Shown here in pieces: positions 1 to 10,292 of a stretch of DNA of 64,000 nucleotides (position 1 is its first letter; each line of letters opens with the position of its first letter). The notes below the pieces were generated by a model that worked only from the letters and a program-made list of their open reading frames with translations, did not search any database and was not told where the DNA came from. The position numbers and the translations under genes were made by a program. The DNA is taken from assembly GCA_013399895.1 (NCBI GenBank), contig VXBA01011249.1:1203252-1267251 (forward strand), in the 5' to 3' direction. The stretch is from Serilophus lunatus (Eukaryota; Chordata; Aves; Passeriformes; Eurylaimidae).

Positions 1-3000
1 TAGCTTCCTTTAATTTTGACTCTTTTTTTTAACAAAATAGGGCTTCATCCTGGAATTTTTTGGTGCTGGTCAGTGTAAGACTTTTAGTGAATTCTTTCTT
101 GTCAGGCTGAACACTTGGCAAGTGTTGGAGGAAGAAATAAAACCCCTCCTTCTCATATATCTTTTTTACCCCAGCAGTATGCTCTTTTATTATAAAACTC
201 AGAGGCAAATATTTTGGTGACTTTATGTTACTCAAAATGCTTCATAGAGAGACATAACAGTATAGATCTAGCAGCTGTATCCATGTTCTGCTGGAGTGCC
301 AGAAACCAGCCAGAATAAGTCACTGGATTTAGCCTTCATTGTAAAACTTAAGTTTAGAGGTTTCCATATGCATACTTTGGTTGCTTCTAATATTACTCTT
401 TAAGTAGTGGGAAGGTACTGATTGTTGGATTTTGGTTTGTGTGAGTTTTTCCTTGGGTTTTGGCTTTGGTTTGTTAGGGGTTTGTTTGTTTGTTTGTTTT
501 TATTTGGGGGTTTATTTTTGTTTGTCTTTTAATAATAAGAACACACTTTTTTGAACTGATGAATTTGAGTATCTGCTGCTGTTTGTTTTAAGCCTCTCTA
601 ATCTAATGCTGAGTTGTCATACTTGACTGAAAAAATGAAAGCTGAATAGTAACTTTTTGGATTTACTGAGAGCAAATGGGAAGTATAGTTATGTAACCCC
701 AAACTTACATTAAAATAAAACACAAAACAAAAACCAAAACAAACTGAACCACATCTGCCTTGCCTTCTAACTTCTAAAAAAATATTTAATAGCTTAAATG
801 CATTGCCGGTGGTTGTTTTTTGGAGCATGAAATTGAAAGGTTTGAAGGGTTTGAAAGGTTTGAATTGAAAAAAAAGTTTGTTGAAAATGTAAAGGTAGAG
901 CTCATTCTGATTTAAATGTATTTAACACTGTTTAAAGCAGACGGAAAAATAACCAGATTATAAACTTAGCTCTATATTCACTTTCTTCGAAGCAAAGCCT
1001 TACAGTCTCATTGAGAATTTGTCTTCATTGAGAAATATTGAGGTCTGGTAGAGGATGGATTGTAGAACAAAACATAAGTATGAGCATTTTGAGATTTGCT
1101 TCATGTGGTTCCATAGGCTTCATACCTAAGTAACTGGAATGAACCCTTAGTTTAGCTTCAACTGAAACATATCCAGTTCTCATACTCCAAGTCAATAGTC
1201 ATTATCCAGGGACAGTCAGGATGTTTATTCTAAACCACTAATTAGACTCAGACATTGCTGACTTCTGTGAGTACTGGCCTAGGTCCCTGATCACTGGTTT
1301 TGAAGATTTTTATTGGTAGTAAACAAGTGTGATCTAAATAAAAATGAGAATTTTGGAAAAGATTGAGCTGGGTACATGTATTAATTTACTTTTCCTATGG
1401 AATTTGGGATTCCATTTTCAAAAGCATGAACAGTACTTACAGTCTATCCTCATTTTCAGGTGTCTTTTTAATACAAAAGTTTCATGATGGTCTTAATTTT
1501 AAATAGAGTATGAGAAACATTTTTCATACTCTTATAATCAATTGTTGATTTATTGGAGTACAAAATATTCTAGACTGCTGACCTCCAGAGGTTTGACATG
1601 TACTTAAACATAACTAGAATATGTTTGACAAAAAAGATACATAAGGGTGCAACAATGACTTTGGGGAATTAGTATCATAGAATTGGTAATTTTTATTGGA
1701 CAGGTACTGATTTTACAGTGAAAAAAGTGTCCAGTGTAATTCCAGGTGGTAAAAAATGCTTAATTCTTGTTAAAAATATATATATATTTATAAGTGTAAT
1801 AAAAGAAAGAACACCTCTATTGTCTCTTCTGAGTTAAAAGAAAACTTCATTCAATGGCTAAAATAACAGGAAAAATTTCAGTAGATTTAGAATGTCACAT
1901 ATGATTGAAGTCCTGCCAGAGACTGAAGTCAGTGGGATGTGCTAAGTATGTTACTGGCCCAGGATCTAGGACTTCTCCATACTCACATGAGACCTGTGTG
2001 GCAAATGTGGAAGCTCAGTCCAGATCTGACTCTGATCCAGTCTTCAGATTGCAGGAGCATTCACCCTTTCTCTGTTCCTTGTCTTCCTTTACAAAGTTTC
2101 GTTGTGTACTACACAAGAATAACCACAGGTTTGTAGGTCAAGCAAATGAGCAACTGGTGGATTTAGATATTGCATCCCATACCCATAAACTGTGCTTCTA
2201 TATTCAGTGGAAGTAGCTTGTAGAGAGAACCTTACACATAAAATGATGGTAATGTGTTCTTCATCTCTAACATTGACTCTTCCTGGTCACCTCCCAGGTT
2301 TGCTAATGCTGTCAATACATATCCCACGTTAGGCCTTCTGGAGAAATTTAAACTTTTAGTGCACTGAGACACACAAACTATAGGGCAACTTAATGATAAA
2401 AGAACCATTGGAATATATTGCTGGAAAGCCAGATGACATTTTTGAGGCATGTGTTTATAAACTCCTGGTTCTAAGCACAATGGCTGCATTATAAATGAGA
2501 GCAGGGGAATAGGCAGCGCTCCAAGTGGAGTCAGGAATGGAAAAGGAGTAACAGCTGACTTCTGTTTATTGGGGCAGCTTGAGCAGGATGTGCTTTCACA
2601 TATCTAAATATTTATGTAAACAGATGCACATTAAACCACTTAGAAATAAATAAAACTTTCTGAAAATAGAACTCCACAATGATGTCAGGAGCTGTTTATC
2701 TTCAAGAACTGTGGGAATGGGCTTGAATATGCAAGCATTTCATTGAAAAAAAGGCAATAAAACTAGCTTCAGATGGAACGTCTAAAGATAATATGACACA
2801 GGCCATCTTACTGTGCCAAGTCTACAGATTTACTAGGATTTTTACCTAAACTCAGCCAGCTTTACCTTCTTTCCTAGCTTCACACAATGCTTGACAGCAT
2901 GTACTTGTTGCAAGTATAGCCTTTGAGAGAGTGCTTCTGTCTGGCCTTCTAAACGCTGAGGCAGAGGAAGCCTTTTTAGAGTGTGGTGGTCTGCTAGGCA

Positions 3001-3659
3001 AGGGACAGAGTCTCATTTTTGGCTGTGCTTTGCCCACATGGTGCAAACATATCAGGTCTGCACAGATTTTCTCTACTTACTTTTATGTCTATATGGAATC
3101 GTGTCTCAGCAAACAAGGGTTGATTTTAGTTTGGTTGTGTACAAATGCTGAATTAAAAGACTCTATCCACTACAAGTGATTTTTCACACTGTGCTACTCT
3201 CTCTGCCTCAGTTCCGCAAGTTGAAAGATGGTATAGAAGAGTCACAATTTAATGGTTTTCTCTCTATGCTTTGTCCACTTTTTGTTGTTGTTGCTGGGGT
3301 CAGCTCGAGTTGTGGTAGTGGTGTGTTTGGGTTTTTTTGTTTTAACATTTGGTTTTTGGTAGCTTTGTGAAATTTTTCTATTATGACTTACTACATACTC
3401 TAAGTGTTGCTCCCTTTTTCTTGTCTGGTACACCACCTTAGATAAGCTGTGACTTTTTTTAATGAACTTTACCAAACTCCTAAATTGAAACACTAACTTC
3501 ACTATGATCTTTTGTCTCTCCATGTCTCCTGAAAATGCAACAAAATCTCTTTTATAATCATTTATAAAGGTTTTCAGATAGATGATTAAGACGTGTTATA
3601 AATACATTGCCCTGGAGTGTATAAACAAAAGAAAGATCCTTCTCAGTCAAAATTTATAC
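1..3659. other. AT-rich stretch without a recognisable gene
   Basis: I see no exon, RNA gene or transposon here. The open frames are under about 105 codons and have no family resemblance; the largest, on the plus strand at 1905-2216, overlaps a second frame at 1939-2136, as chance frames do. The stretch does hold low-complexity sequence: a G/T-rich tract at 427-533 containing (TTTG)n at 481-500, a short AT dinucleotide run at 1775-1788, and another G/T-rich tract at 3278-3360. Intergenic or intronic DNA is the simplest reading. Confidence 0.6.
427..533 (+). repeat. G/T-rich low-complexity tract with (TTTG)n
   Basis: The plus strand is almost only G and T for about 100 bases, with a TTTG tetranucleotide core at 481-500 and clusters such as TTGGGTTTTGG and GGGGTTTG. 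Similar strand-asymmetric tracts recur at 3278-3360, 26725-26794 and 29700-29742, with the complementary C/A type at 26302-26344, 32160-32207 and 51445-51478. Confidence 0.8.
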
Positions 3660-3850
3660 AGGAAGAAGATCTGACTGGCAGAGCCCTATGTAACACAGCT
3701 CCTGTGCCCATGCCTGCTGAGTACTGCCTGGCTTGGTAACCTGCCCTGGTTACCACCAGGGTAACCACCTACTCTCCCTGAGCCTTGAGGCAGTGATCCC
3801 TTCTCCTGCAGCTGCAGGTTTGGTGGCTACATTGCAATGCTGACACATGC
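3660..3850. other. GC-elevated island with nested inverted repeats
   Basis: This block is clearly richer in G and C than its flanks. It contains three alternating copies of a 7-mer: GGTAACC at 3735-3741, GGTTACC at 3748-3754 and GGTAACC at 3760-3766. Each neighbouring pair is an exact inverted repeat, and CCCTGGT/ACCAGGG forms a further inverted pair inside it. GTTACC/GGTAAC half-sites resemble those bound by RFX factors, but the spacing is not the usual one. No gene is visible. The function, if any, is unknown. Confidence 0.5.
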
Positions 3851-5865
3851 CAGACTATAGTCTAACTGCCAGAGGGGATGCTGCTGGTGGCAGGCAGCAA
3901 CTCTCACAATGAAATGGCAAGATGTATTAACAGATATTTATGATCACTTTACATCACTAATTACCGGTCCTTGTTACATGTGCTCTTACTGAGAACAGTG
4001 CAGCTAGTCAAATAGAGAGTTCGTGGTTGAAAAAGGAAATTAGTTCTGTTCAGTCTTCAGTTGAAGTAGACAAAAGCAATTTTTTGTTGGTTTTCATGAA
4101 GCACCATTTTGAAACTTAGTGGTCCAAAATCTTATGTTTGTCCTTGCTGTCAGTAAATATGGAGATGCTGTTTTTGCACCAAGTCAAGCATTTGTGTTCT
4201 GTAATTATAGAATTCTTGTAGTTGCTTGTTCCCAAAGAGCTTCCTTTCATAAATGTGACAAACCTTACAATAACTCTTTTGGCCAGAACACTCATAGCTG
4301 TAATTATTGACTAGAACCCCTGCAAATTAGATCGCTTTCTCTACAATGAAAACAATATATCTCTATTTTGGCACCCTGCTATGTATGAATAAATAGTGAC
4401 TGATTTTGATCATTTAGGCATCATAGACCCAAAAAAGTAAAAAAAAATGCCATTAATGTGGATATCAAGCAAAAGTGTTGTTCACATTTTCTATTTTATA
4501 CTTGAAAAAATACCCTTTGACTGGGAACAGAATTTGTTTCCTAGATTCTTCTTGTTTATTTTAATGTTTTTAAATGTTTTGTCTACTACTTTACCTATCT
4601 ACCTTTGTCTATTCATTTAAAGGCCTTTTTTTATGTTTCATCTACTATCTTAGCTGTGTTGGATTGTTAAAAAGAGAAAAAAAAATCAAATAAGAAAATT
4701 GAATTATTTATTCTGCCAATTTTGGTTCAACCAAGCTTTACAACAAATTACTTGTAGAACAAAGCAATGCTTTAGCAGTATTAGAATACTATAGGATTAT
4801 AGCATTATTGTCATATGCTACATAGAATTTATATTAGAACTTACTTAAATTGGACAAAATAAATTCTGTTCAACATTAATTTCAAATGTATAGTGACTAT
4901 GTTCACTAAGTGGTGTTTTGCTACTATACTAGACTTTTCCTGGAGTTAGTAACTAATAATTCTAGGTAAATTCTGAAGTTGCATCTTCCAATAAAGCCAG
5001 AAAGTTTTAGTTTAAAAATAGAATGTCTTGAAATAGAGACAAGCTAAAATAAAGACATAATAAAATTATTTGTCATATGAGGAAAAACCTGATAGTGAAA
5101 TCTTGTTTATTCACATTGTCCTCCTTGCTCCTTCAATTTTTTAAAATTGGCTGATGTAAAATCAATACTTATAGTCCCATTTAACAATGGATAAAAAAAA
5201 AAGATCTGGAAGGTATATATATGCATATTTTTTTAACAAATGAATCTGATATTTAATTAAAACATGGATTCAGACTTTCTTTTACATCTATGTATGTATG
5301 AGTGTGTGAGTGGCAAAGGAATTTCTCGTCCTTTTTTACCCGCAGTCTACTGAATAACAAATCACAAAGTTTGTTAATTTAGTTTTCTTTTCTGTACCTC
5401 CAAGAGCTACAAGTTTGCAATGACTTTATTTCTTCTGTTCTGGTGAAATCTGAAAGAGAAGAAAAGTGAAAACTTAAAATCCTTTCCATTTTTGTGTAGT
5501 CACTCCAACTGCTGCAAACTCAATGACATGGATATATGTGAAGATACCTGCATTTGTCATGCTTAGAGGAAACTTAGAGAATGTTGGGTACAGATATTTT
5601 ATAAGTGTTTTCCAGTGTAGTTTACTCTGTTGACAAGTCAGGATATAGTGTGATTGGAATTGATGTATTTTGCCTTTACTTGCAGCAATATAATTCTGAG
5701 AGAGTTAATACTCCTTGGAAAATGGAGATGTATTTCTAGTATTCCTTGTTTTCTGTGCTACTTAATCAGTGTCATCAGTTGAATGAGTTTTCTGTAAGCA
5801 CTCTTTTCACAAAGCTCTTTCATAGATGATTTTGTGAGAACATCTTGAGGAATGGTGTATGAAAG
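3851..5865. other. AT-rich stretch without a recognisable gene
   Basis: I see only AT-rich sequence with scattered A and T homopolymers, no convincing open frame and no repeat family that I recognise. The stretch ends where the LTR begins at 5866. Confidence 0.6.
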
Positions 5866-6047
5866 TGTAGTGGTTTAACCTGGGCTGAGTGCCAGGGGCT
5901 CACTACAGCCACTCTCTCACTCCCCTTCACCAAGCTATAGAGGAGAGAGAATATAATAAGAAGTTTCGTGAGTTAAGGACCATAACAGATTCTTTGCCAA
6001 TCACTGTCACAGGCAAAACAAGACTCCATGTGGGAATAATAGTCAAG

Positions 6048-6053
6048 TTTATT
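6048..6053 (-). promoter_or_regulatory. LTR polyadenylation signal (AATAAA)
   Basis: AATAAA on the minus strand is followed by a T-rich sequence and then the U5-like end of the LTR. It is placed like the polyadenylation signal of related avian LTRs, where AATAAA precedes a segment containing 'AACTCACGA'; that segment is also recognisable here at about 5965-5980. A second AATAAA lies upstream at 6340-6345, so the transcript end could be at either. Confidence 0.5.
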
Positions 6054-6339
6054 ACTTACAAGATCAGACCTTAAGAGTGAGAGACAATAAGAGACACCTT
6101 TTAGCCCCCACCCCTTCCTTCTTACATCCAACCTGCTGTCCCGCAGCAGTCCAGGGAAAAGGCGAGGGGGGGAGGGGGTTGCTATGGTCAGCTGCTGTTC
6201 TCAGCCGCTGCTTGGGGAGAAGAGTCCTTCCAACTGCATTCCATAGAGTCCCATCCCTCACAGGATACAGTTTAGCATTCAGGGGGCAGATTCAATAAAG
6301 GTAATGGAAAACTGAATAGAATGGTCAGCAGGAGAACAG

Positions 6340-6345
6340 TTTATT
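6340..6345 (-). promoter_or_regulatory. Second AATAAA signal in the LTR
   Basis: This is an exact AATAAA on the minus strand, about 290 bases upstream of the one at 6048-6053. Two signals in one LTR could mean a duplicated R/U5 boundary or a composite element. No direct repeat of the surrounding sequence is obvious by eye. Confidence 0.35.
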
Positions 6346-6899
6346 CCAGGAGAATTAAATTAGAGAGGTAGGGTAACCCACAGGAGACCCCATAATTACA
6401 TTGAAGGACCCCCAACACACAAGGAAAAAAACACACAAAAAGGGAAGAAAACAAAAAAAGGAAGGGAACTGTTCCTTTCAGCCAGATGGCTAGTTGAAAG
6501 AAACATGGAGGAAGGGTAGGAAAAGGTGTCTCTCCTTTTCTCTTTCTCCGAAGGACTTTGGGCCCTCCAAGCTCTCTGAAAAACACAAACACAGGTGAAA
6601 ACCAGCTCCCTCCCTCCCTTTTTCCGAAGGGATACTTGCTAGCAAGTTGGAAATGGCTCTTGGGTTGAGAGGAATGGGTGGACTCCCGCCGTGGGGTCTG
6701 CAGACGCTGGACACTGGGGCTCCGATCCTTCTCCTAGCAGCGATGGCCGAAAAGAGCATGGGGTCAGGCCGTGCCTCGACTTTAAAGCCTTCTCTGTCTC
6801 GCGTGAATATTGTCGCCCTTCTTCCTGGCCAAGCTGGCTTCCCATCCGTCCAGCCAGTCGGGCCCCACCTCAGTTTCTGGTGTTGTCTCGTTGAAGAAC

Positions 6900-7490
6900 T
6901 CATGAGTTCAGTCGTCAGGTGCCATCTTTGTTTTCATGGCGGCCGCACCTTAAGAGATACCCAGCACCAAGACGGTGCCAGGGCCAGCCCCCCATCGCTG
7001 TCCATTAGCAGCCGTGGTGCTGAAATTCCCGGCCACGCTGGCCTGGGGCGGCGGGCTGCTGCCCGTGCTCCGGAGTGAAGGTGAGAAGCTGCTGCCCCAG
7101 AGGGACACCGGGGCTTCCCCGTGGCTGTGCCCCCAGGCCGCCAATCACCCCGGGAAGCCGCCGTGCCCGTGCGGGAAGGGACGGTCCCCGTGGCCATGCG
7201 CGGCGATGGCCGGCGATCAGCCCCTGGCTCCCAGGAGCCCAGGGCGATAAGCCACTGCCCGGCCCCGGCCGGGGGTGGTGGGGGAGGGCGGCACCCAGGA
7301 AACGAGGAGCTGTTGCTGCCTGGCCCCGGCCTCGAGGGCACCGGGACTGGCGCAGGTCCTGCTCTGTCTCGGCCTCCGATCCCAGCTTCCTTCCCCAAAC
7401 CCCGGGAGAGCAGTTGAAACGAGGGTCCCTCCCCGCCCCTCGGTCCCGGCTGGGACAGCCCCCTTCCCGAAACGGCTTTTGAGGAAAAAT
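6900..7490 (-). promoter_or_regulatory. CpG island within the LTR, probable TATA-less promoter region
   Basis: By hand I count about 46 CpG dinucleotides between 6901 and 7480, with a GC content of roughly two thirds. This meets the usual CpG-island criteria in a window that is otherwise AT-rich and CpG-poor. It holds a GC box (GGGGCGGGG on the minus strand, about 7430-7440), a CCAAT pentamer on the plus strand at 7141-7145, a YY1-type AAGATGGC on the minus strand (6921-6928) and a GCGGCCGC octamer at 6939-6946. No TATA box is evident. It lies in the 5' part of the minus-strand LTR, where U3 and promoter sequence are expected. The long open frames here (201 codons on minus, 143 on plus) reflect the scarcity of AT-rich stop codons and are not taken as genes. 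Confidence 0.7.
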
Positions 7491-7701
7491 TGAATTTTAA
7501 CACAGGGAAGTGGGGTTTCTCTCTTACACCCCCTTTCAAAAGCCCTTTTTCAAACAGCTACAGAGCTATATTTCAATTTTCCCAAGATGTCCGGTGTTCA
7601 CTAGTAGTGTGCTTGGCTTTGTTGCTGCTGTTCATTGCATGATTATGATTATCCTGCATGCTGTATATTCTCTAATCACATGTTAAGAAATTAATCAATT
7701 G

Positions 7702-8200
7702 TCACAATTATGGCAGTATTGGTTGACTGGGACCTTTCAAGGTCATCCAGTCCAACTTCCTTCTCAAAGCATGAGCGTCTAATCAGTCATGGCTTTTATT
7801 AGCTTTAGACTTGAAGGCCACATGCTGTAGCCACCTGGGCACATTAAAAACCTGTTACTGGACCCTCTGCAAAATCCCCATATTTGTCTTGGAGCAGGAG
7901 TTCACAAATGGATTAAGTTCTCCAGCTACAGCCTCACCAGTGTTGCACAGAAGAAAGTATCTCCCACTACTCCTGTTCCTCCTGATGTAGCCCAGGTGTG
8001 CAGTTTGCCCTATTTGTCACAGAAGTGCATTGTTGCCTTGTATGTAGTTGGCATTTGCTGTAAACTGCCAAGCTGTTTTCAGCTGGTGCCAAATCTCCCT
8101 GTGCTGCTGTCCTGGGACCACAGCTTTTCAACTCTTGAACTTTTTCTTCTAGGCCAGGTCACATGTTTTACCAGGTCCCTCTGATTTGAAGCTTCACCCT
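7702..8200 (-). mobile_element. CR1 LINE, 3' part with internal deletion
   Basis: Read on the minus strand, this ends in the CR1 3' pattern: 'GTTGGACTGGATGACCTTGAAAGGTCCC' (7729-7756), followed by a decayed form of the terminal octamers near 7702-7720. Further upstream on the same strand the sequence at about 7850-8100 resembles the C-terminal reverse-transcriptase region of CR1 (CACTGGTGAGGCTG-like, then the segment before it). The stretch 7790-7850 does not follow the expected order, which suggests a deletion. No intact frame survives. CR1 copies are usually truncated at the 5' end, as here. Confidence 0.75.
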
Positions 8201-9113
8201 CTAATTTCTGTTAAAGTGTTTGAATTCCTGACAAAAGTTCTGGGTTTGCCATACACTGAATATTTGTGGCTTGTGAGATTAGAGCACTCATAGTATTTCT
8301 GCTTTAGACAGAAAGTAACAAATATCAGAGACAGTATTTCATGTTACTATCTAAATGACATTTTTTCATTCATTAAACTGTCTTTTAAGACATTTTGTTT
8401 GATACCAAAGGCATTTCGAAGACAGATTTCCACATGTCTATAGTAATTGGAGGTAATGAAGATTGTGATTAAGCTTGATGCAACAGTGGGGGCCTTGGGA
8501 AAGAAGTTTCACAATAAGTTTTTTTCTGTTGCAAGGAGCTTACAGGTATTTTGTAAAGCTATGCTCCTAGCTTGCGTTCATTAGCACTGACATATGGTCA
8601 TGCCATATTAATTTACAATGAGATTAAAATCCTTAGCCGTTACCTATTTGTTTTGAAAGCTTCTTATTATGATGGCCAAATTTTTCTGACATTCATGGCA
8701 GTGTTACAAAGACCTTGTGTGACATGATCTGAACTACCAAATCTTAAAAAAAAAATTGCATTCATTGTGAATGGCATATCTGTACACTACCCAGAATTTC
8801 TTCATATTCCATTTTAACTTCTAAAGAGTGCCAGGGTGACAATATGCCCAATGGATGAAGTTCTGCGCATTGGAATTTTTTGTTGTTGAAGGAGTCAGTA
8901 CATTACATTTACTATGCTGTATTAGGAATGTAAAAGTCAAGATGGCCATTAGGCTTTTCATGGTAATTCAGAAACCAAAACCTAAAATGTGTTCCTGAAA
9001 CCTTCCTCTCCTATTGTGTTGACCTCTTTGCTTACCTTCTGGTCAGTGTCATTCAGAACGGTTTATGACTGCCAATGAATCTGGCAGATAAAACTCTTTA
9101 TTGTGTGAGGTTC
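8201..9113. other. Spacer between two CR1 pieces
   Basis: This AT-rich sequence separates a CR1 3' end (7702-8200) from an internal CR1 ORF2 piece (9114-10080) in the same orientation. If both came from one insertion, the reverse-transcriptase core should lie here. I could not recognise it, so the interval is either unrelated DNA or too diverged to read by eye. No other gene is visible. Confidence 0.45.
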
Positions 9114-10080
9114 TTACCTGCCAAAAGGCATACAGACATGAGGAGAAAACGTGTCTGCCTTGTCTCTGTCCCTGTTTGTGAGGTGACCATCCTCATCCTG
9201 CAACAGGCCAATGAAATTTCTACACTGCCTATGGCTGTTAATATATTTGAAAGACCTCTTTTTATTGTCCACTGCATTTCTGAAGAGCTTCAACTCCAGT
9301 TGAGTTTTGACCATGCAAATTTTCTCCCTACAGTGGCAAGCAGAATCTCTGAATTCTTCCCACCTCATTTGACCCTGCTTCCACTGGGCATGCACCTTCC
9401 TTTTTTGCCTTATTTCCAAGAGAAGATCCCTGCTCAACCGAGTTGGCTGTCTGCCTTTCCTGTCTTCCGACATTTGAGAATTGCCTGCTCCTCTGTCCAT
9501 AGGAGGCGATGTTTAAAAATGATCAGCACTGATGGACCGCAGCATCTGCAAAAACATTTTCCCAGGGGACCTTACTTACAAATTCCCTGAGCAGCCTAAA
9601 GTCTTTCCTCATGTTCAGAGCTGAGGTTCATCCAACACTTTTCCTCGTGCCAACAGAGATTTTAAACTTGATCACTTCATAGTTGCTGTGGCCAAGATTG
9701 CTACCTATCTCCACTTTGTTCATGAGATCTGTTCTCACAAGCAGCAGAACAAGAGGGGCATTTTTCTGAGTCAGCTCTCATAGGATGTGTTCCATAAAGT
9801 TATCATCCAGGTTTTTTAAGAATCATCTGGCCCAGGTTGTACCAGCTGTGTGATACTCCCAGGTAATTTCTGGCAAGCTGAAATCCCCCATATGGTTAAG
9901 GGCAGTTGACTTGGAAGTGTCCCTTAATTCCTCAAAGAATAGTTTGTTGGCATCATTGTCCTGACTGGGAGGTCTATAGCAGACTCACACAATTACATCC
10001 ACATTCTTTGTTGATTCTTACCCAGAGGCTCTCAAGCGTGCCATTGACAACTGTGAGCTCCATACATTTTAACCCTTCTA
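9114..10080 (-). pseudogene. CR1 ORF2 fragment: decayed endonuclease domain and linker
   Basis: CR1 ORF2 encodes an APE-type endonuclease and a reverse transcriptase that copy the element into new sites. Minus-strand frames read CYRPPSQDNDANKLFFEEL, then MGDFSLPEITWEYHTAG, then LDDNFMEHIL and GHSNYEVIKFKIS, which line up with the second half of the CR1 endonuclease. The linker follows in the frame at 9114-9500, with WKQGQMRWEEFRD, QLELKLFRNAVDNKKRSFKY and LLQDEDGHLTNRD. Two conserved endonuclease motifs have changed: GDFN is GDFS (9877-9888) and GHSD is GHSN (9682-9693). Several stops and at least one frameshift interrupt the frame. The reverse-transcriptase domain that should follow is absent, so the copy is inactive. 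The plus-strand 171-codon frame at 9075-9590 is only its shadow. Confidence 0.85.
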
Positions 10081-10109
10081 GTATATACAGTAGTGTTGCT
10101 ATTAACGTT

Positions 10110-10292
10110 CATTTTCTTATCTTATTGCTGTTTCCAGTAAATTGTTCTTGCCTCAACCTGTAGTCTTTACCTTCTGTGCCTCCAATTCTGCTCTCCAATC
10201 AGCCCCAGAGAGGAGGGAGGTGGGCTGAGTGAGCGAGGAGCAGTGTGGTTTGGAGGGTCTCAGTGGGAGCACTAAATTGGGGGTTACCATTC
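10110..10292 (+). mobile_element. Old ERVL-like LTR 3' fragment
   Basis: The order of blocks matches the end of avian ERVL-like LTRs: a degenerate polyadenylation region (AGTAAATTGTTCTTGCCTCAACC at 10136-10158), a pyrimidine-rich segment with CTCCAATTCTG, then GGAGGGAGGTGGGCTGAGTGAGCGAG (GAGTGAGCGAG at 10227-10237), and a decayed GGGGGTTACCA end near 10279-10289. The same GAGTGAG(A)GAG block occurs on the minus strand of the LTR at 5866-7562 (5913-5923). The start is uncertain. The divergence suggests it is older than that LTR. It directly abuts the CR1 ORF2 piece. Confidence 0.55.

Larger units (their letters stand above)
5866..7562 (-). mobile_element. Solitary long LTR of an endogenous retrovirus (ERVL-like end)
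   Basis: The left edge reads TGTAGTGGTTTAACC and the reverse complement of the right edge reads TGTAGCTGTTTGAAA. These imperfect inverted termini start with TG and end with CA, as LTRs do. Read on the minus strand, the element ends in GGTTAAACCACTACA, close to the end I know from avian ERVL-like LTRs, and carries AATAAA signals at 6340-6345 and 6048-6053, leaving a U5-like tail of about 180 bases. Its 5' part is a CpG island. No gag, pol or second LTR copy is seen nearby, so it looks like a solo LTR left by recombination. About 1.7 kb is long for an LTR, so a composite of two insertions is possible. The flanks GAAAG (left) and GAGCT (right) do not form a clean target duplication. Confidence 0.72.

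Noticed and set aside
1670..1700. ATCATAGAATTGG, like the reverse complement of a CR1 terminus
   Set aside because: Only about 13 bases match and the following sequence does not continue as CR1.
6490..7078. 137-codon minus and 143-codon plus frames in the LTR
   Set aside because: They overlap each other within LTR sequence and show no family resemblance.
6934..7539. 201-codon minus-strand frame in the CpG-rich part of the LTR
   Set aside because: It is rich in Pro, Gly, Arg and Ala, overlaps long frames on the other strand, and follows from GC-rich sequence lacking stops. No retroviral or host domain is visible.
7537..7542. Alternative LTR end at CA with a 4-bp AAAG flank match
   Set aside because: The end at 7562 gives a much longer inverted terminus matching the left edge, so the 4-bp match is taken as chance.
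8311..8315. GAAAG preceded by CA, which would match the left flank of the LTR as a target duplication
   Set aside because: It lies 750 bases beyond the inverted terminus and past an unrelated CR1 piece; a seven-base match is likely by chance over this distance.
9075..9590. 171-codon plus-strand frame
   Set aside because: It is the antisense of the CR1 ORF2 relic, which is clearly recognisable on the minus strand.
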